NCBI GenBank assembly: GCA_016214145.1
Contig: JACRPA010000003.1
Location: 62,001 to 126,000, forward strand
Direction: 5' to 3'
DNA length: 64,000 nucleotides
Source of the DNA: Rhodocyclales bacterium
Lineage (GTDB): Bacteria > Pseudomonadota > Gammaproteobacteria > Burkholderiales > Rhodocyclaceae
Shown in pieces: positions 53,771-62,995 of this stretch (position 1 is its first letter; every line of letters begins with the position of its first letter). The translations under genes and the position numbers were made by a program. The notes beneath the pieces were generated by a model. That model searched no databases. It saw only the letters and a list, made by a program, of their open reading frames with translations, and was not told where the DNA came from.

Positions 53771-55090
53771 TCAGCGGTGCCGCGAGCCCGAATGATGCTG
53801 GGCGGCGTTGCCGCGCGAGGCGTTGCCCCGCTGCGGCTGGCCCGGCCGGGGCGGCGCGCCCTTCGGCGCATTCCCCGGGCGGTTGCCGCCGCGCGGGCTG
53901 CCCGAGCGCTGTCCCTGGCCGCGCTTGCCGTTCTCGATCGGCTCCGCGCGGATGCTCGGATCGGGTTCGAAGCCGGGCAGCACGATCTTCTCGATCGGCT
54001 TCTTCAGCAGGCGCTCGATGTCGCGCAGCAGTCCGAGTTCATCCACGCAAACCAGCGAGACGGCATGGCCGCTGGCCCCGGCGCGGCCGGTGCGGCCGAT
54101 GCGGTGCACGTAGTCCTCCGGCACGTTGGGCAGCTCGAAGTTCACCACGTGCGGCAACTGGTCGATGTCCAGGCCGCGGGCGGCGATGTCGGTGGCGACC
54201 AGCACGTTGAGCTTCATGCTCTTGAAGTCGGCCAGCGCCCGTGTCCGCGCGCCCTGGCTCTTGTTGCCGTGGATGGCGGCGGCGCTGATGTCGGCCTTGT
54301 TGAGCTTCTCGGCCAGCGTGTTGGCGCCGTGCTTGGTGCGCATGAACACCAGCACCTGGTGCCAGTGGTGGTCGTCGATCAGCTTGATCAGCAGGTCGCG
54401 CTTCCTCGCCTTGTCGACGGGGTAGACGCGCTGGCTGACCAGCTCGGCGGTGGCATTGCGCGGCGCCACCTCGACCAGTTGCGGCTCGCGCAGCAGGCCA
54501 TTGGCGAGGCCGCGGATCTCGTCGGAGAAAGTGGCGGAGAAGAGCAGGGTCTGCTTCTGCTTCGGCACCAGCGCAAGAACCTTCCTGATGTCGTGGATGA
54601 AGCCCATGTCGAGCATGCGGTCGGCCTCGTCCAGCACGAGGATCTCGATGCCGGAGAGGTCGACGGTGCGCTGGCCGACGTGGTCGAGCAGGCGGCCCGG
54701 CGTCGCCACCAGGATGTCGACGCCGCTCTTCAGCGCCTTGATCTGCGGACCGATGCCGACGCCGCCGAAGACCAGCGTGGATTTAAGCGGCAGGAAATGG
54801 CCGTAGGTGCGCACGCTTTCCTCGACCTGGGCGGCGAGCTCGCGCGTCGGCGTCAGCACCAGCACGCGCGGCTTGCCGCGAGCGGTGGCCGGCTTCGTGC
54901 TGAGCAATTGCAAAATGGGCAGGGTGAAGCCGGCAGTCTTGCCGGTGCCGGTCTGGGCGGCGGCCATCAGGTCGCGGCCGGCGAGAACGACGGGAATCGC
55001 CTTGGCCTGGATCGGCGTCGGCTCGGTGTAGCCTTCTTCGGCAATGGCGCGAAGAATCTCGGCGCGCAGGCCGAGTTCGGTAAAGCTCAT
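53771..55090 (-). CDS. rhlE: DEAD-box RNA helicase, RhlE type
   Basis: A 439-residue helicase with Q-motif [20 protein letters not shown], Walker [43 protein letters not shown] and [10 protein letters not shown]. The C-terminal extension (about 385-439) is Gly/Arg/Pro/Asn-rich and basic, as in RhlE-type RNA helicases. It unwinds RNA during ribosome assembly or decay, especially in the cold. The start is ATG 55090, [10 protein letters not shown]. Confidence 0.95.
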   Translation of the reverse strand: MSFTELGLRAEILRAIAEEGYTEPTPIQAKAIPVVLAGRDLMAAAQTGTGKTAGFTLPILQLLSTKPATARGKPRVLVLTPTRELAAQVEESVRTYGHFLPLKSTLVFGGVGIGPQIKALKSGVDILVATPGRLLDHVGQRTVDLSGIEILVLDEADRMLDMGFIHDIRKVLALVPKQKQTLLFSATFSDEIRGLANGLLREPQLVEVAPRNATAELVSQRVYPVDKARKRDLLIKLIDDHHWHQVLVFMRTKHGANTLAEKLNKADISAAAIHGNKSQGARTRALADFKSMKLNVLVATDIAARGLDIDQLPHVVNFELPNVPEDYVHRIGRTGRAGASGHAVSLVCVDELGLLRDIERLLKKPIEKIVLPGFEPDPSIRAEPIENGKRGQGQRSGSPRGGNRPGNAPKGAPPRPGQPQRGNASRGNAAQHHSGSRHR

Positions 55091-55253
55091 GATGATGTTC
55101 CTGGATCAGCCTCGCCTTGGTGGCGATCAGTCTGGGCAGGATCTCGTTGGGGAGAAGAAAACGCGAATGAGTGAGACGCGGCGCGCGGCAAGCTGACTGA
55201 TTGATGGCCAGCGCGGCGCGCAGTGTAACACCTTTATGCAGAGCGGAAGGGAA

Positions 55254-56162
55254 TTATTCCGGTGGCGCGAGAACACGCAGCGCGCGAGGCAGGATCGAGA
55301 AGCGCACCGGCGCATGGCCGATCAGTTCGCCGTCGGCCTCGACGGGTTGCGCCGTGGCCGATTCCACGGCGCCCTCCGCCTCGCGCAATGCCAGCACTTT
55401 CGGATGCGTCAGCAGCGTGCCGTCGAAAAGGCGGCGCAGGCTTTTCAGCACTTCCCAGCGCGAGAGATCCTGAATCAGGGTGATGTCGAAGAGGCCGTCG
55501 TCGACCTCGGCCAGCGGCGCCACGTTCATGCCGCTGCCGCAGTAGCGGCCGATGGCGAAGAACAGCACGAAGGCGCGGGTGTCGATCTTCCTCTCGGCAA
55601 AAGTCAGTCCCAGCGATACGGCGCGGTAGTTGAGCAGGCCCTTCGCCAGGCCGACCAGATAAGCCATCGGCCCGAGCGTGCGGTCGGGCAGGGCCTCGAC
55701 GACATGGGCGTCGAAGCCGAGGCCGGCGACGTTGATGAAGTGCCGCACGCTGCCGTCGGCGAAGGTAGCGACGCCGACATCCTGCAGGCGGCTCGCGCCG
55801 GACGCCATCAGCGCGGCGACTGCCGCGTAGTCCTTTGGAATGCGGTGGGTGCGCGCCCAGTCGTTGCCGGTGCCGATGGGCATGACGCCGAGCGTGACCT
55901 CGGCCGTCGGCACGTCATGCTGGCGGAAGATGCCGTTTGCGCATTCGTTGACCGTGCCGTCGCCGCCGACGGCGAGGAGGTGGCGGCAACCGCCCTCGAC
56001 GGCGGCGCGTGCGAGGTCGACGGCATGGCCCGGATGCTCGCTGATGGCGAAGTCGAAATCGATGCCGTGCCGCCGCAGAACCGCCTCGATCTCGTGGCGA
56101 TGGTGCATCGCCCGGCCCTGGCCGGAGATGGGGTTGGCGACGACGAGCCATGTGCCATTCAT
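55254..56162 (-). CDS. YegS/BmrU family lipid kinase (diacylglycerol kinase domain)
   Basis: A 302-residue kinase with NPISGQGRAMHHRHEIEAVL at the N-terminus, the nucleotide-binding GGDGTVNECANGIF (about 64-77) and LGVMPIGTGNDWARTHRIP. The C-terminal beta-sandwich follows. It phosphorylates a lipid such as diacylglycerol or phosphatidylglycerol. An R2 element is antisense inside (55599-55624), read as AVSLGLTFAE between two strands. The first about 50 codons are duplicated at 58754-58914. Start ATG 56162 follows AAAGGATCAG. Confidence 0.9.
   Translation of the reverse strand: MNGTWLVVANPISGQGRAMHHRHEIEAVLRRHGIDFDFAISEHPGHAVDLARAAVEGGCRHLLAVGGDGTVNECANGIFRQHDVPTAEVTLGVMPIGTGNDWARTHRIPKDYAAVAALMASGASRLQDVGVATFADGSVRHFINVAGLGFDAHVVEALPDRTLGPMAYLVGLAKGLLNYRAVSLGLTFAERKIDTRAFVLFFAIGRYCGSGMNVAPLAEVDDGLFDITLIQDLSRWEVLKSLRRLFDGTLLTHPKVLALREAEGAVESATAQPVEADGELIGHAPVRFSILPRALRVLAPPE
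55599..55624 (+). repeat. R2 element, copy 11 (antisense in yegS-like gene)
   Basis: AAAAGTCAGTCCCAGCGATA followed by CGGCGC; keeps the kinase frame open on the other strand. Confidence 0.75.
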
Positions 56163-56289
56163 GTCGCTGATCCTTTGTAAATTCAGTGAGACGGAAATAC
56201 CGGACGAGGCCGTTTCCGCTGTCTATAATGCATAGAAGCCGCTGGCCGGCCCGGACGCAACGCCAAACAATAAACCAAAGGAGGCGATC

Positions 56290-57450
56290 ATGCGCAACAC
56301 CCTGAACCTGTGTCGCGGAATGTTGCTGTCGGTTGCATTATTGATGTTGCCCGGCGCCGTGATGGCGGCTGGGTTTTCCGACAAGCTGGCTGAAAAGGTA
56401 ACCAAAGATCCTCAGGCGCAAGAACAGATCAAAAATGCCGCCGACGCGCTGGAAGCCGCAGCCGAGAGTTTTGCCACCAAGGGTGAATCCACTGCTGGCG
56501 CCAGCGGGCCGATGATGCAAGTCATCTACAATATCGATACGTTGATCTGCAGTTCGTGGGTCATCGCCTTTCGCCAGGAACTGCAGCGACTCAGCATCAA
56601 ATACTCAACACAGGAACCCTCGGTCAGGGACCTCAACGTCTGGAGAGCTGCCAGAGAATTGCTCAGTAGCGTGGAACGAGCCTGCCAGGACGTTCTGCAA
56701 CCGGGAACGGGAACCAGCGTGACGACACCGGGAACGGGGGGCACCGTGACCCCGCCCTCAACCGAGGCACCCCCCGCAGGTCAGCCTTTCACGCCGCGGC
56801 CGGGCTGGACCATCACCGACGAGATCTGCGCCCGCAAGTGCTCGGCAGAGAGCGCGGCCACACAGCGCGCCGACTGGAACAAGTATCAAGCCGAAACCGC
56901 CGAAAAGAATGCGCGTGACCAACTGGCCAGGGATGAACGCGAGCTGGCATCGGAGCGGGAAAACCTGGCTCGTGCCGAAGCCCGCCTCACGAGCGCGAAT
57001 GCCAGCCTGGCCCGTTATGAAGCCTTTGCCAAACGCTTGCCGGCGAGCGCGGATGGACGCAGCAACGTCGACAACAACCTGACGGCGGAGCGCGCCAATG
57101 CCCGCAGTGCGGCCAGGGAGGAATCGGTGGCTCGCAACCGCGTCGCCACGAAGGAAAGGGCCGCCGCCTCGTCACGCAGCGCGCTCGACCGCGCCACGGC
57201 AAACCGGGCCCGTGCCGAGCAGGATGCGGCGAATGCGCAGGCTGCCCTGGATAACTGCCTGCGCAACTGCTACAGGCAGGCGGCGGGCGCTGGCGGAACC
57301 TCTACCGGGACATCCACCGGCACGTCCACAGGAACCTCCACAGGAACCTCCACAGGAACTTCTACCGGGACATCCACCGGCACCTCCACCGGCACTTCCA
57401 CGGGGACCTCGGGATCGGGGACCCATCTCCCGATAGGGGGCGGCTACTGA
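56290..57450 (+). CDS. Exported coiled-coil protein with GTST repeat tail (X1)
   Basis: A 386-residue protein of unknown function. The signal peptide MRNTLNLCRGMLLSVALLML ends near VMAA; a helical domain with isolated Cys residues follows, then a Pro/Thr linker (about 135-170). A long coiled coil (about 190-320, ARDQLARDERELASEREN and similar) leads into a C-terminal run of ten GTST-type repeats (about 337-375). A TATAAT lies at 56224-56229 and AAAGGAGGCGATC precedes the ATG. Its first nine codons and leader match X2 at 59 kb, but the rest differs, as if two alternative cargo genes used one promoter-signal module. Confidence 0.75.
   Translation: MRNTLNLCRGMLLSVALLMLPGAVMAAGFSDKLAEKVTKDPQAQEQIKNAADALEAAAESFATKGESTAGASGPMMQVIYNIDTLICSSWVIAFRQELQRLSIKYSTQEPSVRDLNVWRAARELLSSVERACQDVLQPGTGTSVTTPGTGGTVTPPSTEAPPAGQPFTPRPGWTITDEICARKCSAESAATQRADWNKYQAETAEKNARDQLARDERELASERENLARAEARLTSANASLARYEAFAKRLPASADGRSNVDNNLTAERANARSAAREESVARNRVATKERAAASSRSALDRATANRARAEQDAANAQAALDNCLRNCYRQAAGAGGTSTGTSTGTSTGTSTGTSTGTSTGTSTGTSTGTSTGTSGSGTHLPIGGGY
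57298..57411 (+). repeat. 12-bp tandem repeat encoding GTST
   Basis: About nine to ten units of GGAACCTCCACA and close variants (GGCACGTCCACA, GGGACATCCACC) encode Gly-Thr-Ser-Thr at the end of X1. Unit number is likely to vary by slippage without frameshift. Confidence 0.85.
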
Positions 57451-57548
57451 CTGTTTCCCCAATGCCGGCCGGCGCGCAGGCTTGCCCGGTGAGATAGCGC
57501 AACAGAATCCTGAGCGCCGCCCCCGACGACAGGCGAAATGACGGGGAC

Positions 57549-57644
57549 GCACCCCAGGAGTACTTCTTCAGGGTGGCTGCGCCAGCCCTTCTGGGCGCAC
57601 CCCAGGAGTACTTCTTCAGGGTGGCTTCGCCAGCCCTTCTGGGC
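57549..57644. repeat. Tandem 48-bp duplication downstream of X1
   Basis: Two near-identical 48-bp units, each starting GCACCCCAGGAGTACTTC and ending CCAGCCCTTCTGGG, with one base difference (GGCTGCGCC versus GGCTTCGCC). Each unit can fold on itself (AGGGTGGC against GCCAGCCCT). Confidence 0.8.
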
Positions 57645-57688
57645 GCATCCGATCTAATCGGTCGCGTCCCCTTTCACTTTCCGCACCC

Positions 57689-57890
57689 ATGAAATACCGC
57701 GACCTGCGCGACTTCATCGCTCAACTCGAGAAGCTCGGCGAGCTGAAGCGCATCGCCGCCGAGGTCGCCCCGCATCTGGAGATGACCGAAGTGTGCGACC
57801 GCGTGCTGCGCGCGGGTGGCCCGGCGCTGCTGTTCGAGCATCCCAAGGGCCACTCCATGCCGGTGCTCGGCAACCTGTTCGGCACGCCGC
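57689..57890 (+). pseudogene. Truncated ubiD copy (5' 202 bp only)
   Basis: The first 67 codons of UbiD, about 95% identical in DNA to 60880-61081, then an abrupt break at GGCACGCCGC. The upstream TCTAATCGG...CC box also matches the full gene's TATAATCGG region. The enzyme core is missing, so it cannot make UbiD. It is the left-hand relic of the duplicated yegS-X-ubiD locus. Confidence 0.88.
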
Positions 57891-57894
57891 CGCG

Positions 57895-58113
57895 ATCCTC
57901 GGGCAGGACGCAGGCGGCCTTGCCGCAATCCCGGCGGAACATCGAGAAGTGGCGCCACCAGATCCAGGCCAGCGCCGGCAGCGCGCCGATCAACACATAG
58001 TCGAGCATTCCCAATTCCGCTTCGCCACGCCACCAGGCCACGGTGGCGCGCACGGCCTCGATGAGCAGCACCATGTAGGCGAAGCCGGCGACAAGCAGCA
58101 GCAGGCGCCGCAT
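57895..58113 (-). pseudogene. Truncated small membrane-protein gene
   Basis: On the minus strand MRRLLLLVAGFAYMVLLIEA starts at 58113, with two membrane helices (second: [19 protein letters not shown]), then the frame runs out of its own sequence at about 57895 and continues into antisense ubiD fragment to 57721. It starts by overlapping the dacB-fragment stop (TGATG), so the two were probably one operon before the rearrangement. No family recognised. Confidence 0.5.
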
Positions 58114-58757
58114 CAACACGTTCTTTCGTAAACGCAGGCGAGCAGGGCGTCCTGCGCCGCCTTGGCGGCGCCGGCGTTGAGCACGGAGCCTTCGCGCAGG
58201 CCGCCTTCGATGCTGCCGCCCAGTTCGGCCCACAGTTGCCGGAAGACGCCGGCGACGAATTGCGGATGGACGAACGCGGCGACGTGGCGGCTCTTCTCGC
58301 CGCAGGCGGCCGGGTAGGTGCCAGTGAGGATCAGGCGTGCCGCCGCTCCAGTGTGGGCGAGATCCATGCGGATGGCCTCATACCAGGCGCTGCCGCAGGC
58401 GCCCTCGCCGAGCTTCACCAGGTTGACGAGATCGAGCTGTGCCGGCGCCGGCTCGGCATGGATCGCCACAGTTTTCTTCCCGGCGTCCGGCGCGAAGTCG
58501 AGGCGGATCGACTTGTAGTTGAGCAGCAGCGCGTCCGGCCCGACGTTGTAGGGCCGCAATGGCTCGCCGTCGAAGCGGGCCGGATCATGGTTGGCGGGCA
58601 CGAAGTGGCCGCGGTCGAGCACCAGGTCGCCGCGCATCTCGCGCAGGCCCTTGCCGCGCAGCTGGCGCAGCAGCAGCCAGAACTGCTCGAAGCCCAGCTT
58701 GGGATCGCCATATCCCTTGAGCAGGAGGTCTCCCTCGAGCACACCGTCCTTCAGCGG
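58113..58757 (-). pseudogene. dacB (PBP4-type D-Ala-D-Ala carboxypeptidase) fragment
   Basis: About 215 residues similar to the middle of DacB-type penicillin-binding proteins: LEGDLLLKGYGDPKLGFEQF, LREMRGDLVLDRGHF and LRPYNVGPDALLLNYKSI. The N-terminal SxxK serine region is missing. After GSVL the sequence jumps to what looks like the extreme C-terminus (NAGAAKAAQDALLACVYERT), so the SxN and KTG motifs are also lost in an in-frame deletion. It cannot be active. Confidence 0.72.
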
Positions 58758-58914
58758 CGCGCGCGAGGTCGACGGCATGGCCCGGGTGTTCGCTGATGAC
58801 GAAGTCGAAATCGAGGTCGTGCCGCCGCAGCACGGCCTCGATCTCATGACGATGGTGCATCGCCCGGCCCTGGCCGGAGATGGGGTTGGCGACGACGAGC
58901 CAGCGGTTGTTCAT
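58754..58914 (-). pseudogene. Truncated yegS-like copy (5' end only)
   Basis: The first about 50 codons of the lipid kinase (NRWLVVANPISGQGRAMHHR onward) repeated with about 90% DNA identity to 56002-56162. The copy breaks at GGCGCGCGCGAGGTC, where dacB sequence begins. The ATP-binding GGDGT motif is absent. Confidence 0.85.
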
Positions 58915-59000
58915 CGGAGTAGTATTTGTTCGCTCTGGGTCGCCGTGCATGAGGATTCCGCTGCGGCGCTGCGTAAAACGATAACGCAAAGGAGGGCATC

Positions 59001-60815
59001 ATGCGCAATACCCTGAATTTGTGTCGCCAACTCATCCTGTCGTCAATTGTTTTATTGGCGCCCGTTTCTGTCTGGGCGGACGGAGGCACAGGACAAGCTG
59101 CCCCCGTCCCACCGAGAGAGAGCATTCTCGACCAGATCGACGACGGGAAGTTTCGTGACAGACCAGTCGCATTTTCCGCCGCGTGCCCGGAATGCGCCGG
59201 TTTGGCCGACCGGATCGCCGAACAACGGAAATATTTGGAGCTTGACAGGGCTCAACTTGAGCATATGCGTGAATACATAACCGAAGCCCTCCTTAAAGGG
59301 AAAACGTCTATATTCGACATGGATGAATCTGGGAGTCTGAGGGCAATCAGCATTAAGGAGTACGAACGGTCTCTCCGCAGTCGGGCGGAGCGGGTGGAAA
59401 ACCTCGAACGCGACATCGAAACCCTCCGCCGCCAGCTCGACGAATGCAACAAGCGATGCGCCCCGCAGCCCCCAGGCCCGGGCGCGCACATCACGCATTG
59501 TTCCGCCTGCAATCCTATCGGCCTCCGGCAGGGCGAACTGGAGCGGGAGCGCAAGGCAAAGGAGGCCGAGCGCGACAGGCTGTCGCGTGAGGCGCAGGAA
59601 ATATCCGGTCGCATGATGGATGGCAAGGCGCAACCCGGCGACGGTTCGCAGCTTCAGGAAAGGCGCCGTCGCATTGTGACGCTGACCAATGAGATCGACG
59701 AGGGCAACCGGCAGATCGAACGCCTGGAGCGCGAGATGCGGGAATGCGAACGCACCGCCTGCCCGCCGCCCAAACCGGTCGGCGAGCCGCCCAGGCCTGT
59801 GGAAGGGCGCAAGGATGCGGCGGTACGGAAGGATTTGCAGCCAGCGCCAATTGGCGGGACGGGCTGCTCGTTCCCGCCGGCGCAACCCGTCACCATCGGC
59901 CCCAAGGAACAGTTCGGCTATACCGACGAGCAGAAGGCGGCAGAAACCGGCAAGGCCGTGCTCGGCCTGCTCGGCGGCTTCCTCGGTGGCCGGGGCGGTG
60001 GTGGCGGTGGAGGCGGCTCCGGCCCTGTCAGCCCGCCCGGCGGCGACAAGCCGCGTCTGGCCGACGACCCGATCCGCGACAAGCAGACCTTCACCGATGC
60101 GCAGACCGGCACGGCGATCAAGGTCGGCGCGCAGTACCGGCCCGACGGCAGGCTGCTGGTGAGCGTGGATGTCGACAAGGCCGAGGACAAGGGCGTGGTG
60201 CACCAGGCGGTGATGGAGCGCCTGCAACCCCAGCCCGACGGCGGCTGCAAGACGCAGGGTGCCGAGCCCATCGAGTGGCTGCACTACGAGATATGGGAGG
60301 ACTGGTGGGCGAAGATCCGCATCCAGCGCTATGAAAGCGTCGACGGCGGGCCGTGGCGCAAGACCGCCGATACGGGCTGGCGCGACTGGGGCAGCGGCTC
60401 GCGCCTGCTGGAGAGCGGCACCATGAGGGCCGACCAGATCCCCCGCACGGCGTGGGGCTCGATGGGCGCCGACCGTGCCTTCGGCGGCCCGCGTTCCGCC
60501 GGCGCGCTGTTCGATCCGGGCAAGCCGCTGGTGCTGGACAAGCCCTCGCCCGAACGACTCGTGGTGCATGTTTCCCAGCCGGGCAAGGATCCCGTGACGA
60601 CCATTCCGTTTACGCTGTACCCAACCTACGGCATGGATGGCAAGGTCTCCTATACCGATCAGCAGCCGGACTTCAGAGCCGCGCTGCGCGGCATGAAACT
60701 CGATGCCGGCGGCGGCATGCAACGCATCGATCCGCCCGCGGTCGGGGCTGAGCCGCAGGGAAGCATTCTCGACCAGATCGACTCCGGCGTGGGCAAGACG
60801 CCCCTGGCGAAATGA
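59001..60815 (+). CDS. Exported coiled-coil protein (X2)
   Basis: A 604-residue protein of unknown function. Signal peptide MRNTLNLCRQLILSSIVLLA ends near VWA. Coiled-coil stretches (about 75-150 and 170-250, QLQERRRRIVTLTNEIDEGN) with Cys pairs (CPEC, CNKRC, CSAC) are followed by a Gly-rich hinge (LGGFLGGRGGGGGGGGSG, about 330) and a compact C-terminal region of about 260 residues (DKQTFTDAQTGTAIKVGAQY, EWLHYEIWEDWWAKIRIQRY). The mature N-terminus RESILDQIDDGK is echoed at the C-terminus as GSILDQIDSGVG. It shares leader and signal start with X1. AAAGGAGGGCATC precedes the ATG. Confidence 0.75.
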   Translation: MRNTLNLCRQLILSSIVLLAPVSVWADGGTGQAAPVPPRESILDQIDDGKFRDRPVAFSAACPECAGLADRIAEQRKYLELDRAQLEHMREYITEALLKGKTSIFDMDESGSLRAISIKEYERSLRSRAERVENLERDIETLRRQLDECNKRCAPQPPGPGAHITHCSACNPIGLRQGELERERKAKEAERDRLSREAQEISGRMMDGKAQPGDGSQLQERRRRIVTLTNEIDEGNRQIERLEREMRECERTACPPPKPVGEPPRPVEGRKDAAVRKDLQPAPIGGTGCSFPPAQPVTIGPKEQFGYTDEQKAAETGKAVLGLLGGFLGGRGGGGGGGGSGPVSPPGGDKPRLADDPIRDKQTFTDAQTGTAIKVGAQYRPDGRLLVSVDVDKAEDKGVVHQAVMERLQPQPDGGCKTQGAEPIEWLHYEIWEDWWAKIRIQRYESVDGGPWRKTADTGWRDWGSGSRLLESGTMRADQIPRTAWGSMGADRAFGGPRSAGALFDPGKPLVLDKPSPERLVVHVSQPGKDPVTTIPFTLYPTYGMDGKVSYTDQQPDFRAALRGMKLDAGGGMQRIDPPAVGAEPQGSILDQIDSGVGKTPLAK

Positions 60816-60844
60816 GTGCGGCAAAGGACGGGGGATGCTTCCGA

Positions 60845-60850
60845 TATAAT
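60845..60850 (+). promoter_or_regulatory. Candidate ubiD promoter -10 box
   Basis: TATAAT in CCGATATAATCGG, 29 bp before the ubiD ATG. No good -35 hexamer is visible at standard spacing. Confidence 0.45.
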
Positions 60851-60879
60851 CGGCCGCATCCCTTTCTTCCCTCGCACCC

Positions 60880-62358
60880 ATGAAATACCGCGACCTGCGC
60901 GACTTCATCGCGCAACTCGAACAACTTGGCGAACTGAAGCGCATCGCCGCCGAGGTCGCCCCGCATCTGGAGATGACCGAGGTGTGCGACCGCGTTCTGC
61001 GCGCGGGCGGCCCGGCGCTGCTCTTCGAGCATCCCAAGGGCCACTCCATGCCGGTGCTGGGCAACCTGTTCGGCACGCCGCATCGCGTGGCGCTGGGCAT
61101 GGGAGCGGAATCAACTGAAGCGCTGCGCGAGGTGGGCAAGCTGCTCGCCACCCTCAAGGAGCCGGAGCCGCCGAAGGGATTGAAGGACGCCTGGGACAAG
61201 CTGCCGGTGCTGAAGCAGGTGCTCAACATGGCGCCGAAGGAAGTGTCCTCCGCGCCCTGCCAGGAAACGGTGTGGGAAGGGAAAGACGTCGACCTGTCGC
61301 GTCTGCCGATCCAGACCTGCTGGCCGGGCGATGTGGCGCCGCTCATCACCTGGGGCCTCACCGTCACGCGGGGCCCTATGAAGACGCGCCAGAACCTCGG
61401 CATCTACCGCCAGCAGGTGATCGCACGGAACAAGGTGATCATGCGCTGGCTGCCGCATCGCGGCGGCGCGCTGGATTTCCGCGACCATTGCCTGAAGCAT
61501 CCGGGCCAGCCCTTCCCGGTGGCGGTGGCGCTCGGCGCCGACCCGGCGACGATACTCGGCGCGGTGACGCCGGTGCCGGATTCGCTTTCCGAATACCAGT
61601 TCGCCGGCCTGCTGCGCGGCGCGAAGACCGAAGTCGTGAAGTGTCTCGGAGAATTGCACAGAAAGGCGGACCTGCAGGTGCCGGCCTCCGCCGAGATCGT
61701 GCTGGAAGGCGTCATCCGCCCCGATGAAACGGCCATCGAGGGACCCTTCGGCGACCACACCGGCTACTACAACGAACGGGCCGAGTTCCCGGTGTTCACG
61801 ATCGAGCGCATGACCATGCGCCGCAACCCGATCTACCACAGCACCTACACCGGCAAGCCGCCCGACGAGCCGGCCATGCTCGGCGTGGCGCTGAACGAGG
61901 TGTTCGTGCCGCTGCTGCAGAAGCAGTTTCCGGAGATCGTCGACTTCTACCTGCCGCCCGAGGGCTGCTCCTACCGCCTGGCGGTGGTGAGCATGAGGAA
62001 GCAGTACCCCGGCCACGCCAGGCGCGTCATGTTCGGCATCTGGAGCTACCTGCGCCAGTTCATGTACACCAAGTTCATCGTCGTCGTCGACGATGACGTG
62101 AATGTGCGCGACTGGAAGGAAGTGGTGTGGGCGCTGACGACACGCGTCGACGCCGCGCGCGACACGCTGATCGCGCAGAACACGCCGATCGACTACCTCG
62201 ACTTTGCTTCGCCGGTGGCCGGCCTCGGCAGCAAGATGGGCATCGACGCGACCAACAAGTGGCCGGGCGAGACCAGCCGCGAGTGGGGCCGCGCCATCGC
62301 CATGGATGAGGCGGTGAAGCGCCGCGTCGACGCACTGTGGCGGGAACTGGGGCTGTGA
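60880..62358 (+). CDS. ubiD: UbiD family decarboxylase (polyprenyl-4-hydroxybenzoate carboxy-lyase)
   Basis: A 492-residue prenyl-FMN-dependent decarboxylase at the normal UbiD length. [79 protein letters not shown] and [20 protein letters not shown] are typical. It removes the carboxyl group from polyprenyl-4-hydroxybenzoate in ubiquinone synthesis. No ubiX is adjacent. Its 5' end is duplicated at 57689-57890. Confidence 0.96.
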   Translation: MKYRDLRDFIAQLEQLGELKRIAAEVAPHLEMTEVCDRVLRAGGPALLFEHPKGHSMPVLGNLFGTPHRVALGMGAESTEALREVGKLLATLKEPEPPKGLKDAWDKLPVLKQVLNMAPKEVSSAPCQETVWEGKDVDLSRLPIQTCWPGDVAPLITWGLTVTRGPMKTRQNLGIYRQQVIARNKVIMRWLPHRGGALDFRDHCLKHPGQPFPVAVALGADPATILGAVTPVPDSLSEYQFAGLLRGAKTEVVKCLGELHRKADLQVPASAEIVLEGVIRPDETAIEGPFGDHTGYYNERAEFPVFTIERMTMRRNPIYHSTYTGKPPDEPAMLGVALNEVFVPLLQKQFPEIVDFYLPPEGCSYRLAVVSMRKQYPGHARRVMFGIWSYLRQFMYTKFIVVVDDDVNVRDWKEVVWALTTRVDAARDTLIAQNTPIDYLDFASPVAGLGSKMGIDATNKWPGETSREWGRAIAMDEAVKRRVDALWRELGL

Positions 62359-62371
62359 TGCGGCCGGTCCT

Positions 62372-62398
62372 CGCCGTATTGTGCGGACTGACTTTTTC
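62372..62398 (-). repeat. R2 element, copy 12 (between ubiD and the PRTase gene)
   Basis: On the minus strand GAAAAAGTCAGTCCGCACAA followed by TACGGCG; it ends 12 bp before the GTG start of the next gene. Confidence 0.75.
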
Positions 62399-62410
62399 CG
62401 GGTGGCCGCA

Positions 62411-62977
62411 GTGAGCGAAGGGAAGGTTGCCGGCGAGCGCTTCTGCCTCTACGACACGGCGGCGCTGCAGGCGGTGCTCGACCGCATGGCGGCGCAGGCG
62501 GCGACCTTCCTCGCCGGCGAAGCCGATCCGCTGCTGCTGGGGATACTCCGCCGCGGCATGCCGCTGGCGGAGACGCTGCAGGCGCGGCTGAAGGCGAAGC
62601 ACGGCCTGGATGTGCCCTGCTACGGCCTGCGCCTCAAGCGCTACGCCGACGACCTGACCCTGCTGCATCCGGAGACGGAACTCACCGAAAACGCCGAGTT
62701 TTCTGCGCGCGACCTGACGCGCGCCACGGTGCTGGTGGTGGATGACGTCCTCTACGAGGGACATTCGCTGGCGCGCGTGCTGGCCTACCTGTCGCGGCGC
62801 GGCGCGCCGACGGTGCGCATCGCGGCGCTGGCCGACCGCTGTGTCGCCAGGCTGCCGATCCGCGCCAACATCGTCGGCGTCAAGCTGCAGATCGCGGCGG
62901 GCGATGTGGTCGAGTGCAATGTCCCGCCCTACGAGGAAACCCTGAAGATCGAACTGCTGCGCCCGGCGCGGCCATAG
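62411..62977 (+). CDS. Phosphoribosyltransferase (PyrR-like)
   Basis: About 188 residues from GTG 62411, chosen because upstream sequence is the R2 element. The PRPP-binding motif is ATVLVVDDVLYEGHSLARVL (about 115), followed by a typical PRTase hood (LRRGMPLAETLQARL, LRLKRYADDL). Length and motif fit PyrR, the bifunctional pyrimidine regulator/uracil phosphoribosyltransferase; in betaproteobacteria such proteins may be only enzymes. Linked only by position to ubiD. Confidence 0.85.
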   Translation: MSEGKVAGERFCLYDTAALQAVLDRMAAQAATFLAGEADPLLLGILRRGMPLAETLQARLKAKHGLDVPCYGLRLKRYADDLTLLHPETELTENAEFSARDLTRATVLVVDDVLYEGHSLARVLAYLSRRGAPTVRIAALADRCVARLPIRANIVGVKLQIAAGDVVECNVPPYEETLKIELLRPARP

Positions 62978-62995
62978 CCCGGGCTGGTTCGCCGC

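Noticed and set aside
57298-57411. Possible CRISPR array
   Set aside because: Units are 12 bp, contiguous and in-frame (GTST), with no spacers and no cas genes.
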